This document shows positions 1 to 8,155 of a DNA stretch of 64,000 bases, piece after piece. Source of the DNA: Pseudomonas viridiflava (GTDB lineage: Bacteria; Pseudomonadota; Gammaproteobacteria; Pseudomonadales; Pseudomonadaceae). The position numbers and the translations under genes were made by a program. How positions within the stretch are numbered: position 1 is the first letter of the stretch; every line of letters starts with the position of its first letter. The notes beneath the pieces are model-generated. The model had not been told where the DNA came from, ran no database searches, and saw only the letters and a program-made list of their open reading frames with translations. The stretch covers positions 124,001 to 188,000 of the forward strand of contig NZ_UWFN01000310.1 of the NCBI RefSeq assembly GCF_900602065.1, given 5' to 3'.

Positions 1-859
1 GAAAAGCCAGGAAGGCACCGGCCATGATTTTCAGCGCGCCGGGGATGATCCAGCCGGGACCTGCCATCAGCAGTGCGGCCCACCAGCGTTTGCGGTTCTT
101 TCGGGTTTTTTCCGGGAGAAAGCGTAAATAGTCGACCTGTTCGCCGATTTGCGTCACCAATGACAGCGCGACGCTGAAGGCTGCACCAAAGAACAGCAGA
201 TTGAAGGTGCCGCCTTCGCCTTCACGCCCGGCAAAGGTCGTCAGGTCGGTGAGGGCTTCGGGGTTTTTCCAGATCACGAAGATATACGGGACCAGCAACA
301 AGGTCAGCCATAACGGTTGCGACCACATCTGTAAACGGCTGATCAGGGTGATGCCATAGGCGACCAGCGGGATGACGATGATCGAGCAGATCACGTAGGC
401 CATGGCCAGCGGGATCTGGAAATACAGCTCGATGGCCAATGCCATGATTGCCGCTTCCAGGGCAAAAAACAGGAAGGTGAAACTGGCGTAGATCAGCGAC
501 GTGATAGTCGAGCCGATGTAGCCGAAACCCGCGCCACGGGTCAGCAAGTCCATGTCTACGCCGTAGCGGGCCGCGTAATAGCTGATGGGCAGGCCGGTCA
601 GGAAAATCACCAACGCCGTGGCCAGAATCGCCCACAAAGTGTTGGTGAAGCCGTAACTCATCACCAGCGCACCGCCGATGGCTTCCAGTGCCAGAAACGA
701 AACAGCACCGACGGCGGTGTTGGCGATGCGGAACTCCGACCATTTGCGGAATGATTTGGGCGTGAAGCGTAAGGCGTAGTCCTCCATGGTCTCGTCAGCG
801 ACCAGGCTGTTGTAATCGCGACGTACCTTGACGATGCGTTGGGAGCCGGAGCGTCGCAC
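1..859 (-). CDS. NCS1-like (purine/cytosine-type) permease domain, partial
   Basis: The reading frame runs leftward off the window, so only about 286 N-terminal residues are visible. They start at a GTG (857-859) with an AGGA about nine bases upstream; an in-frame stop lies shortly before, so no ATG start is available. After a charged N-terminus (RRSGSQRIVKVRRDYN) come repeated hydrophobic segments with GYIGSTITSLIYASF and EQVDYLRFLPEKTRKNRKRWW, a pattern of the nucleobase:cation symporter-1 family. In pseudomonads such a permease module also occurs at the N-terminus of long hybrid sensor kinases; the missing part decides between a transporter and a transport-coupled sensor. It is divergent from the amide/urea operon, so it may sense or import a related nitrogen compound (inference). 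Confidence 0.7.
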   Translation of the reverse strand, partial: MRRSGSQRIVKVRRDYNSLVADETMEDYALRFTPKSFRKWSEFRIANTAVGAVSFLALEAIGGALVMSYGFTNTLWAILATALVIFLTGLPISYYAARYGVDMDLLTRGAGFGYIGSTITSLIYASFTFLFFALEAAIMALAIELYFQIPLAMAYVICSIIVIPLVAYGITLISRLQMWSQPLWLTLLLVPYIFVIWKNPEALTDLTTFAGREGEGGTFNLLFFGAAFSVALSLVTQIGEQVDYLRFLPEKTRKNRKRWWAALLMAGPGWIIPGALKIMAGAFLAF

Positions 860-935
860 TTGGCGTGTTCCTGAAAAGGATATTTATGGTTATGGGTTGC
901 CAACAGCAACTTTCGTGCCTCCCTGGCGCCTATTT

Positions 936-1008
936 CTGTAGGAGCTGCCGCAGGCTGCGAAGCGGTGTGTCATGAAAAAACATTCGCAGCCTTCGGCAGC
1001 TCCTACAG
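936..1008. repeat. REP-type inverted repeat
   Basis: CTGTAGGAGCTGCCGCAGGC at the left and its near-perfect reverse complement at the right enclose a short centre. The same element recurs at 7575, 30999, 32558, 36731 and, decayed, at 59667. Such extragenic palindromes are common between Pseudomonas genes. Confidence 0.9.
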
Positions 1009-1058
1009 GTAAAGGGTATTTCTGCGCGCAATCATCCACTTTTTTACGCAATCCGGCC

Positions 1059-1088
1059 CTACGTCAAATGACGTAGCCCGGTACGTCA
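1059..1088. promoter_or_regulatory. TACGTCA-box cluster upstream of urtA
   Basis: CTACGTCA-AA-TGACGTAG is a perfect 8-bp inverted repeat (1059-1076), followed by a third direct copy TACGTCA at 1082-1088. Three copies of one heptamer within 30 bases, 110-140 bases before the urtA start, look like a binding site for a dimeric activator. The regulator is not identified. Confidence 0.45.
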
Positions 1089-1200
1089 TGGTGCGTATAC
1101 CCGGTTTTGCTCCTCGACCTCATGCTTGCCGCAGTCTCACCACAGGGCCTTTGCGGACCGTGGCGCATTTAAAAAAACAGGCAAGCACAGGAGCGGGAAC

Positions 1201-2445
1201 ATGAATTCACGACTGACAGGTGCCAAAAGGTTTTTGCCACGTCGATTGGCGCTGGGCGCTGCTGCGCTTTCGCTGATTGCGGCAGGGGTGTTCGGGCAAG
1301 TGGCGCTGGCCGATGACGCCAATACCACCGGGCTGGCCGTGACCGCGACCGAAGTGACGGTCGGCCAGTTGCACTCGGCTACCGGCACCATGGCCATCTC
1401 TGAGACAGGTTCGATCCAGGCCGAGCGTCTGGCCATCGACCAGATCAACGCCTCGGGCGGGATTCTCGGACGGCAGATTAAAGTCGTGCAGGAAGACGGC
1501 GCGTCTGACTGGCCGACCTTCGCCGAAAAAGCCAGGAAGCTGCTGGTAGGCGACAAGGTCGCGGCGGTATTCGGCTGCTGGACCTCCGCCTCACGTAAAG
1601 CCGTGTTGCCGGTGTTCGAGAAGGAAAACGGCCTGCTGTACTACCCGACTTTTTATGAAGGCCTGGAACAGTCGAAAAACGTGATTTATACCGGCCAGGA
1701 AGCCACCCAGCAGATTATTGCCAGCCTCGACTGGATCGCCAAAACCAAAGGCGCCAAAACCTTTTACCTGATTGGCTCGGATTACATCTGGCCGCGCACC
1801 TCCATGAAGATCGCCCGCAAGCACATTGAAAACGTGCTCAAAGGTACCGTGGTTGGCGAGGACTACTACCCGTTGGGCAACACTCAATTCGGCTCGCTGA
1901 TCAACAAGGTCAAGCTGAAAAAACCTGACGTGGTGTTCGCCGCCGTGGTCGGTGGTTCCAACGTTGCCTTCTACAAACAGCTCAAAGCCGCTGGCGTTGA
2001 CTCCACCAAACAGACCTTGTTGACCTTGTCGGTGACCGAAGACGAATTGCTGGGCATCGGCGGCGAAAACATGAAGGGCTTCTACGCCTCCATGAAGTAC
2101 TTCCAGAGCCTTGATAACCCCAACAACAAAGCATTTGTCGACGCCTTCAAGGCCAAGTACGGCAAGGATTCGGTGATGGGCGACGTGACCCAGGCCGCCT
2201 ATCTCGGCCCATGGTTGTGGAAAGCAGCAGTCGAGAAGGCCGGTAGCTTCGACATCGACAAAGTGGTCGCCGCATCACCTGGCATCGAGTTGAAAACCGC
2301 ACCTGAAGGCTACGTCAAGGTTCACGAAAACCACCACCTGTGGAGCAAGACCCGCATCGGTGAAGTGCAGAGCGATGGTCAGTTCAAGGTGATCTACGAG
2401 TCGGATCTGATCGAGCCGAATCCGTTTCCGAAGGGTTACCAGTAA
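1201..2445 (+). CDS. urtA: Urea/short-chain amide ABC transporter substrate-binding protein
   Basis: This is the periplasmic binding component of a branched-chain-amino-acid-type (HAAT) importer, of the UrtA/FmdD/AmiC kind that binds urea or short amides. The chosen ATG at 1201 follows an AGGAGCGGGAAC ribosome site and gives 414 residues. The frame is open further upstream, but those codons precede the signal sequence. An N-terminal signal peptide (RR followed by a hydrophobic run ending near AVALA-type residues) is visible. Hallmarks include GQLHSATGTMAISETG, SDWPTFAEKARKLL and AAVFGCWTSASRKAVLPVFE, all characteristic of UrtA-like proteins. It is the first gene of urtABCDE-fmdAB. The downstream formamidase suggests formamide or similar amides as well as urea. 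Confidence 0.88.
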   Translation: MNSRLTGAKRFLPRRLALGAAALSLIAAGVFGQVALADDANTTGLAVTATEVTVGQLHSATGTMAISETGSIQAERLAIDQINASGGILGRQIKVVQEDGASDWPTFAEKARKLLVGDKVAAVFGCWTSASRKAVLPVFEKENGLLYYPTFYEGLEQSKNVIYTGQEATQQIIASLDWIAKTKGAKTFYLIGSDYIWPRTSMKIARKHIENVLKGTVVGEDYYPLGNTQFGSLINKVKLKKPDVVFAAVVGGSNVAFYKQLKAAGVDSTKQTLLTLSVTEDELLGIGGENMKGFYASMKYFQSLDNPNNKAFVDAFKAKYGKDSVMGDVTQAAYLGPWLWKAAVEKAGSFDIDKVVAASPGIELKTAPEGYVKVHENHHLWSKTRIGEVQSDGQFKVIYESDLIEPNPFPKGYQ

Positions 2446-2463
2446 CCGCTGAATCCACCATCC

Positions 2464-2575
2464 CTGTAGGAGTGAGCTTGCTCGCGATCGGCTGCGAAGC
2501 AGTCGTAAAAAATGGCGAATCCAACATTGTTTGAAGGCCGTGCCGGCCTTATCGCGAGCAAGCTCACTCCTACAG
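2464..2575. repeat. REP-type inverted repeat between urtA and urtB
   Basis: CTGTAGGAGTGAGCTTGCTC on the left pairs with GAGCAAGCTCACTCCTACAG on the right, the arms separated by a longer centre. It lies inside the operon, 18 bases after the urtA stop and 53 bases before the urtB start. Confidence 0.88.
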
Positions 2576-2628
2576 TTGAATTGAGGTGGCGTTTTCGCGC
2601 ACCTCTTTCCACCTCGGAGACCATCATC

Positions 2629-3546
2629 ATGGAATGGCTATCGGAATTTGGTGCCATCGCGGTCATGCAGGGGTTCAACGGGTTATCCGTCTTCTGCGTA
2701 CTGCTGCTGATGGCCCTGGGGCTGGCGATTATTTTCGGCCAGATGGGCGTGATCAACATGGCCCACGGTGAGTTCCTCACCATTGGCGCGTATACCACCT
2801 ACGTGATGTCCAGCCTGACGCTGCAGTACCTGCCGTCCATGCAGCCGTACTACTTTTTCTTCGCCATTGCGTTGTCGTTCGTGGTGGCCGGGGCCATTGG
2901 CTGGGTTGTCGAATCGGTGATGATCAGCCGTTTGTACCATCGCCCTCTGGATACCTTGCTCGCCACCTGGGGTTTGTCACTGGTCATGCAGCAAGCCTTT
3001 CGCTCGATCTTCGGCGCCCGCGAAGTCAGCGCCACCCCGCCTGAATGGCTGATGGGCTCAGTGAGCCTCAGCGATACCATCGAGATCCCTCGTAACGGCC
3101 TGTTTGTCATGGGCCTGACCATTCTGCTGACTGCGACGATCTTCCTGATGCTGTACCGCACCCGCTGGGGGCTGCATGTGCGCGCCACGGTGCAGAACCG
3201 GGTCATGAGCCGTGCGGTGGGCATCAATACCCGCAAGGTTGACCGCATGACGTTTGCCCTGGGCTGCGGTGTTGCCGGTGTCGCGGGCGCTGCGTTCACC
3301 ACCATAGGCTCCACCGGGCCAACCGCGGGCTCGCTGTACATCGTCGACACCTTTCTGGTGGTGGTTTTCGGCGGTGCGCAAAGCCTGTTTGGCACTATCG
3401 CCTCTGCGTTTGCCATTGCTCAGACCCAGTCGATTTCCGAATTCTTCATGAGTGGTTCCATGGCCAAGGTGCTGACCCTGTCAGCCGTGATCCTGATTCT
3501 GCTGATGCGCCCGCAAGGGTTGTTCTCCAGCAAGGTCCGTAAATGA
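2629..3546 (+). CDS. urtB: Urea/amide ABC transporter permease UrtB-type
   Basis: Inner-membrane permease of the LivH family. The start at 2629 has a GGAGA site just upstream and yields 305 residues beginning MEWLSEFGAIAVMQGFNG; the longer open frame reaches back into the REP element and is unlikely to be translated. About eight hydrophobic segments are visible. QMGVINMAHGEFLTIGAY near residue 45 is the conserved loop of this family, and AVGINTRKVDRMTFALGCG is the cytoplasmic coupling segment that contacts the ATPases. It pairs with UrtC in the membrane. Confidence 0.87.
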   Translation: MEWLSEFGAIAVMQGFNGLSVFCVLLLMALGLAIIFGQMGVINMAHGEFLTIGAYTTYVMSSLTLQYLPSMQPYYFFFAIALSFVVAGAIGWVVESVMISRLYHRPLDTLLATWGLSLVMQQAFRSIFGAREVSATPPEWLMGSVSLSDTIEIPRNGLFVMGLTILLTATIFLMLYRTRWGLHVRATVQNRVMSRAVGINTRKVDRMTFALGCGVAGVAGAAFTTIGSTGPTAGSLYIVDTFLVVVFGGAQSLFGTIASAFAIAQTQSISEFFMSGSMAKVLTLSAVILILLMRPQGLFSSKVRK

Positions 3547-3571
3547 ACGTGTACGAAAATAAGGCGGCCCT

Positions 3572-4744
3572 ATGAATGCTCTGAACAAAATGCTCGGCGG
3601 CAAGCAAGGCGTGGTTGGCCTGTTGATCCTGGCGATGCTGATTCTGGTGATCTTTCCGCTGACGCTGGATGCGTTCCGCCTGAACATGGTCGGCAAATAC
3701 CTGACCTACGCCTTCGTCGCCGTCGGCCTGGTGCTGTGCTGGGGCTATGGCGGGATTCTCAGCCTGGGACAGGGCGTGTTTTTTGGCCTTGGCGGTTACT
3801 GCATGGCGATGTTCCTCAAGCTTGAGGCATCGGACCCGGAAAGCACCAAGATCCAGTCGACTCCCGGTATCCCGGATTTCATGGACTGGAACCAGATCAC
3901 TGAACTGCCGTGGTTGTGGGTGCCGTTTCACAGCTTCACGTTCACCGTCATTGCAGTGATCGCCGTGCCAGTGATTCTCGCCCTGGTGATCGGTCTGTCG
4001 ATGTTCAAGCGCCGGGTCGGTGACGTCTACTTTTCCATCGTGACCCAAGCCATCGCGCTGATTCTCACGGTGCTGATCATCGGCCAACAAGGGCTGACCG
4101 GTGGCGTCAACGGCATCACTGACCTGAAGACGCTACTGGGTTGGGACATTCGCAGCGACGGGGCAAAACTCGCCTTGTACTTCATCAATGCGGCGCTGCT
4201 GTTCGCGTGCATCCTGATCGGCAAATTCATCCTCGCCTCCAAGCTGGGCCGACTGCTGATGGCCATGCGCGACAAGGAAGAGCGGGTCCGTTTTTCCGGC
4301 TATGACGTGGCCAGTTTCAAGATATTCGTGTTTTGCGTAGCGGCAGCGTTTTCGGCCATTGGCGGGGCGATGTTCGCCTTGCAGGTGGGCTTCATGTCGC
4401 CGTCGTTCGTGGGCATCGTGCCCTCCATCGAAATGGTGATCTTCGCCGCCGTGGGCGGGCGCATGTCGCTGCTCGGCGCGGTGTACGGCTCGCTGCTGGT
4501 CAACTACGGCAAGACCTACTTTTCCGAATCCTTCCCTGAGTTGTGGTTGTACCTGATGGGCGGCCTGTTCATCGCGGTGGTCATGTACTTCCCCAACGGT
4601 CTGGCCGGTTTGTGGGAAAGCCACGGGCGCAAATGGCTTGCCGGTTTGCGCGGTAAACCTGCGCCGGTCCTTGAAAAGCCGCACATCACACCGGTACAGG
4701 CGATGCCCAAATCCAGCGTCACGCCATTGGAGACTCAGCCATGA
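3572..4744 (+). CDS. urtC: Urea/amide ABC transporter permease UrtC-type
   Basis: Second permease subunit, LivM family, 390 residues. The ATG follows AAGGCGGCCCT, 25 bases after urtB. Multiple membrane segments, YGGILSLGQGVFFGLGGYCM near residue 55 and the coupling-helix region AMRDKEERVRFSGYDVASFK support the call. An insert between the first membrane segments (LEASDPESTKIQ, FMDWNQITELPWLW) is typical of UrtC rather than LivM. The C-terminal tail is cytoplasmic and proline-rich. Its stop overlaps the urtD start by four bases (ATGA), indicating translational coupling. Confidence 0.87.
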   Translation: MNALNKMLGGKQGVVGLLILAMLILVIFPLTLDAFRLNMVGKYLTYAFVAVGLVLCWGYGGILSLGQGVFFGLGGYCMAMFLKLEASDPESTKIQSTPGIPDFMDWNQITELPWLWVPFHSFTFTVIAVIAVPVILALVIGLSMFKRRVGDVYFSIVTQAIALILTVLIIGQQGLTGGVNGITDLKTLLGWDIRSDGAKLALYFINAALLFACILIGKFILASKLGRLLMAMRDKEERVRFSGYDVASFKIFVFCVAAAFSAIGGAMFALQVGFMSPSFVGIVPSIEMVIFAAVGGRMSLLGAVYGSLLVNYGKTYFSESFPELWLYLMGGLFIAVVMYFPNGLAGLWESHGRKWLAGLRGKPAPVLEKPHITPVQAMPKSSVTPLETQP

Positions 4745-5502
4745 GCAGCCCGACAGGCTTTCAGATGCACAAGCCGGTGTTGGCCATTGAAGGGCTGACG
4801 GTGTCTTTCGACGGTTTCAAGGCGGTGGACGATCTCAATCTGTACATCGACCGCAACGAGGTGCGGGTGGTCATCGGTCCTAACGGTGCGGGCAAGACCA
4901 CGGTCCTTGATTTGATCTGCGGCAAGACCCGCGCAACAGGCGGCAGCATCCAGTTCGAGGGACGGGAACTGACCAAAATGCACGAGTACGACATCGTGCG
5001 TGCCGGGGTGGGTCGCAAGTTTCAGACCCCGTCGATCTACGACAACCTGAGCGTTTTCGAAAACCTGGAAATGTCCTTTCCGGCAGGGCGCTCGGTGTTC
5101 GGCGCACTGTTTTTCAAGCGTTCCGATGAAGTGGTCAAGCGGGTCAGGGACGTCGCGGCTGACATCTTCCTTGGTGATCTGCTTGAACAGCAGGCGGGTC
5201 TGCTCTCCCACGGGCAGAAGCAGTGGCTGGAAATCGGCATGTTGCTCATGCAGGACCCGCAACTGTTGATGCTCGACGAGCCCGTCGCGGGGATGAGCGT
5301 CAGTGAGCGTTCGCAGACTGCCGAGTTGCTCAATCGCATCAGTCAGGGGCGCTCGGTGCTGGTTATCGAGCACGACATGGAGTTCGTCAAAAGCATTGCC
5401 CACAAGGTCACCGTTTTGCATCAGGGCAAGGTGCTTGCCGAGGGCAGCATGGAGTCGGTGCAGACCAACCCGAAAGTCATTGAAGTCTATCTGGGCCACT
5501 AA
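4741..5502 (+). CDS. urtD: Urea/amide ABC transporter ATP-binding protein UrtD-type
   Basis: ATPase subunit of 253 residues. Walker A is GPNGAGKTT (about residues 44-52), the ABC signature is LSHGQKQWLEIG, and Walker B is LLMLDEPVAGMS, followed by the H-loop histidine in VIEHDMEFVKS. The LSHGQ variant and the KFQTPSIYDNLSVFENLEMS stretch are typical of UrtD. It heterodimerises with UrtE on the cytoplasmic face of UrtBC. It overlaps urtC by four bases. Confidence 0.88.
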   Translation: MSSPTGFQMHKPVLAIEGLTVSFDGFKAVDDLNLYIDRNEVRVVIGPNGAGKTTVLDLICGKTRATGGSIQFEGRELTKMHEYDIVRAGVGRKFQTPSIYDNLSVFENLEMSFPAGRSVFGALFFKRSDEVVKRVRDVAADIFLGDLLEQQAGLLSHGQKQWLEIGMLLMQDPQLLMLDEPVAGMSVSERSQTAELLNRISQGRSVLVIEHDMEFVKSIAHKVTVLHQGKVLAEGSMESVQTNPKVIEVYLGH

Positions 5503-5515
5503 TCAGGAGCGCGGC

Positions 5516-6205
5516 ATGTTCAAGATCAATCAGCTGGCGTGTGGTTATGGCCAGAGCCAGATCCTTCATGGCCTGGACCTCAGCGTCGAGAAGCAGGAAA
5601 TCGTGGCGGTCATGGGCCGCAACGGCATGGGCAAAACCACGCTGTTCAAGAGCCTGATGGGCATCCTGCCGCAGTGGGGCGGCCAGGTGCAGGTCGAGGG
5701 CGTTGACGTGTCGGCCATGGAAACCCATTCCCGGGTCGCACACGGCATGGCTTACGTGCCGCAGGGGCGGATGATTTTTCCGGCCATGAGCGTGCTGGAA
5801 AACATCCAGACCGGCTTGCCGGCATCGGCTCGCGGCATCGTGCCGGAAGACTTGTACGCGTTGTTCCCGGTGCTTTACGACATGCGTGGCCGACGCGGCG
5901 GCAACCTCTCTGGAGGTCAGCAGCAGCAACTGGCGATTGCCCGTGCGCTGGCGACCAACCCCAAGGTGTTGCTGCTCGATGAACCCACTGAAGGCATCCA
6001 GCCTTCGATCATCAAGGACATCGCCCGCACCCTGAAAGAGATCCGCACGTTGCGCAACCTGACCATTGTGGTTTCCGAGCAGGTGCTGTCGTTCACCCTG
6101 GAAATCGCTGACCGGTTTCTGGTGATCGAGAAGGGCCGCTTCGTGATTGAAGAGACCCGGGCCAATGTCGATGAAGCGACGATCAGTCGGTATTTGTCGG
6201 TTTAG
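5516..6205 (+). CDS. urtE: Urea/amide ABC transporter ATP-binding protein UrtE-type
   Basis: ATPase subunit of 229 residues of the LivF family. The start chosen at 5516 has CAGGAG upstream and lies 13 bases after urtD; the much longer open frame overlaps urtD and is spurious. Motifs: GRNGMGKTTLFKSLMG (Walker A), LSGGQQQQLAIARALATNPK (signature), LLLDEPTEGIQPS (Walker B). YVPQGRMIFPAMSVLENIQTG is the conserved Q-loop region of UrtE. It completes the importer. Confidence 0.88.
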   Translation: MFKINQLACGYGQSQILHGLDLSVEKQEIVAVMGRNGMGKTTLFKSLMGILPQWGGQVQVEGVDVSAMETHSRVAHGMAYVPQGRMIFPAMSVLENIQTGLPASARGIVPEDLYALFPVLYDMRGRRGGNLSGGQQQQLAIARALATNPKVLLLDEPTEGIQPSIIKDIARTLKEIRTLRNLTIVVSEQVLSFTLEIADRFLVIEKGRFVIEETRANVDEATISRYLSV

Positions 6206-6231
6206 TTCGCTGTGAATTTTTGTCCGGCCTT

Positions 6232-6298
6232 ATCGCGGGCAAGCACCGCTCCCACATTTACACCCCATTCCCATGTGGGAGCGGTGCTTGCCCGCGAT
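6232..6298. repeat. REP-type inverted repeat with perfect 26-bp arms
   Basis: The arms at 6232-6257 and 6273-6298 are exact reverse complements (cores GCGGGCAAGCACCGCTCCC and its complement) around a 15-base loop. It lies between urtE and fmdA. This is the most perfect hairpin of its kind in the window and belongs to the GCGGGCAAGC REP family also seen at 8047 and 59735. Confidence 0.92.
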
Positions 6299-6329
6299 GC
6301 AGGCGCCACCTAGCCTAAGGAGAAACGCC

Positions 6330-7559
6330 ATGACCGAAACGCTGATCAAAGTCGACCTCAACCAGCCCGCTACTGAAAACGAGAACATTCACAACCGCTG
6401 GCACCCGGATATTCCGATGGCGGCGTGGGTCAAGCCGGGGGATGACTTTATCCTCGAAACCTATGACTGGACCGCAGGCGCGATCAAGAACAATGATGAC
6501 GCGAGCGATGTGCGTGACGTGGACCTGTCCACCGTGCATTACCTGTCCGGGCCGATTGGTGTGCATGGTGCCGAACCGGGTGACTTGCTGATCGTAGACC
6601 TGTTGGACATCGGCGCGCGGGCCGATTCCCAGTGGGGGTTCAACGGGTTTTTCTCGCGGCAGAACGGCGGTGGTTTTCTCACCGATCATTTCCCGTCGGC
6701 ACAGAAAGCCATCTGGGACTTCAAGGGCATGATGACCAGCTCCCGGCACATTCCCGGTGTTGAGTTCGCGGGTCTGATTCATCCGGGGCTGATCGGCTGC
6801 CTGCCGGATCACAAGATGCTCGCCGAATGGAACAAGCGCGAACAGGAACTGATCGACACCAACCCGACCCGCGTGCCGCCACTGGCCAATCCGCCTTATG
6901 CGAAAACTGCGCATCTGGGCAAACTCAAAGGGCCTGCTCGCGACATGGCGGCAGCCACTGGCGCAAGGACTGTGCCGCCCCGTGAACATGGCGGCAACTG
7001 CGACATCAAGGATTTGTCCCGTGGTTCGAAAGTGTTCTTCCCGGTCTATGTCGACGGTGCAGGACTGTCAGTAGGCGATCTGCATTTCAGCCAGGGCGAC
7101 GGTGAAATCACCTTCTGCGGCGCGATCGAAATGGCCGGCTGGGTGCACATGCGCGTCGAGTTGATCAAGGGCGGCATGGAGAAGTACGGCATCAAGAACC
7201 CGGTGTTCAAGCCCAGCCCGATTGTGCCCACGTACAACAAATACCTGATCTTCGAAGGTATCTCGGTGGACGAGTCAGGCAAGCAGCATTATCTGGACGT
7301 CAACATTGCCTATCGCCAGGCGTGCCTGAACGCCATCAACTACATGACCAAGTTCGGCTACTCACCGGCTCAGGGTTACGCGTTGCTCGGTTCAGCACCG
7401 GTGCAGGGCCATATCAGCGGCATTGTCGACATTCCCAACGCCTGCGCGACGCTGTGGCTGCCGACGGAGATCTTCCAGTTCGACATCAACCCGAACGCCA
7501 ACGGCCCGACCAAATTCATTGATGGGCTGGTTGATTTGCCGATTGCTTACGATTTGTAG
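6330..7559 (+). CDS. fmdA: Formamidase (FmdA/AmdA family)
   Basis: Hydrolyses formamide to formate and ammonia (EC 3.5.1.49), in the cytoplasm. 409 residues, matching the usual length of about 400-410. The ATG at 6330 follows TAAGGAGAAACGCC; an upstream extension would read into the REP hairpin. Family features seen are NRWHPDIPMAAWVKPGDDF at the N-terminus, LSGPIGVHGAEPGDLL, REHGGNCDIKDL (conserved glycine/asparagine/aspartate motif of the FmdA/AmdA fold) and VGDLHFSQGDGEITFCGAIE. Being behind a urea/amide importer, it most likely feeds ammonia from imported formamide into nitrogen metabolism. Confidence 0.92.
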   Translation: MTETLIKVDLNQPATENENIHNRWHPDIPMAAWVKPGDDFILETYDWTAGAIKNNDDASDVRDVDLSTVHYLSGPIGVHGAEPGDLLIVDLLDIGARADSQWGFNGFFSRQNGGGFLTDHFPSAQKAIWDFKGMMTSSRHIPGVEFAGLIHPGLIGCLPDHKMLAEWNKREQELIDTNPTRVPPLANPPYAKTAHLGKLKGPARDMAAATGARTVPPREHGGNCDIKDLSRGSKVFFPVYVDGAGLSVGDLHFSQGDGEITFCGAIEMAGWVHMRVELIKGGMEKYGIKNPVFKPSPIVPTYNKYLIFEGISVDESGKQHYLDVNIAYRQACLNAINYMTKFGYSPAQGYALLGSAPVQGHISGIVDIPNACATLWLPTEIFQFDINPNANGPTKFIDGLVDLPIAYDL

Positions 7560-7574
7560 ATTGTCGTCACCTCT

Positions 7575-7647
7575 CTGTAGGAGCTGCCGAAGGCTGCGAA
7601 GCGGCGGGTCAGTCGAACCCATTCGCAGCCTTCGGCAGCTCCTACAG
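7575..7647. repeat. REP-type inverted repeat between fmdA and fmdB
   Basis: CTGTAGGAGCTGCCGAAGGC and its reverse complement GCCTTCGGCAGCTCCTACAG form the ends of this element. It starts 15 bases after the fmdA stop and ends 25 bases before the fmdB start. Confidence 0.92.
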
Positions 7648-7672
7648 GAGATCACTATCAGGAATCTGGCCC

Positions 7673-8020
7673 ATGCCCATGTACGAATTCGATTGCCCCA
7701 GCTGTGGGGATTTCTCCGCCCTCAAGCCGATGGCCGAAAGCGGTGCGCCGTGCGCCTGCCCGCAATGCGGCGAGTCAAGCATGCGGGTGATTTTGTCTGC
7801 GCCGGGTTTGAGTACGGTGTCAGGCAATAAACGCCGCGCCATCGAGACCAACGAACGTAGCGCCCATGCGCCCAAGACCGTTGCCGAGTATCAGGACAGC
7901 AAACGCCACCCGAGCGGCTGCAGTTGTTGCGGGCCGAGCAAACCCGTGGTGCCCACCAAAACCAACCCCCATGCACTGAAAGGCAAGGCGACGGGACGGC
8001 CGTGGATGATCAGTCATTGA
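7673..8020 (+). CDS. fmdB: FmdB-family zinc-ribbon regulatory protein
   Basis: Small cytoplasmic protein of 115 residues. MPMYEFDCPSCGDF (C8, C11) and CPQCGES (C29, C32) form the CxxC...CxxC zinc ribbon of the FmdB/CxxC_CxxC_SSSS family. A second cysteine cluster, GCSCCGPSK (about residues 82-90), lies in a basic tail. In Methylophilus fmdB is linked to the formamidase operon and proposed to regulate it; its molecular role is not settled. The start is the first ATG of ATGCCCATG. Confidence 0.85.
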   Translation: MPMYEFDCPSCGDFSALKPMAESGAPCACPQCGESSMRVILSAPGLSTVSGNKRRAIETNERSAHAPKTVAEYQDSKRHPSGCSCCGPSKPVVPTKTNPHALKGKATGRPWMISH

Positions 8021-8046
8021 GGCTAAGTACTGGCTGGCTGCAGTCC

Positions 8047-8135
8047 TGTGGGAGCCGGGCTTGCCCGCGATATAGGCACCGCATATCTCAGGTCAATCGC
8101 ATACAGCCTTATCGCGGGCAAGCCCGGCTCCCACA
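8047..8135. repeat. REP-type inverted repeat
   Basis: TGTGGGAGCCGGGCTTGCCC and its reverse complement bound this element between the convergent fmdB and pslK genes. It could help terminate both transcripts, though there is no T-run. Confidence 0.9.
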
Positions 8136-8155
8136 TAAGCATCGTGTCAGAAGGA

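Larger units (their letters stand above)
860..1200. other. Divergent intergenic region, permease / urtA
   Basis: No gene is visible in these 341 bases. They hold a REP-type inverted repeat (936-1008) and a cluster of TACGTCA boxes (1059-1088). The urtA promoter must lie here, but I saw no convincing sigma-54 or sigma-70 hexamers. Confidence 0.6.

Noticed and set aside
4735..5499. Long antisense open frame opposite urtD
   Set aside because: It mirrors a gene with clear ABC ATPase motifs; the antisense protein is histidine- and leucine-rich shadow sequence without a ribosome site.
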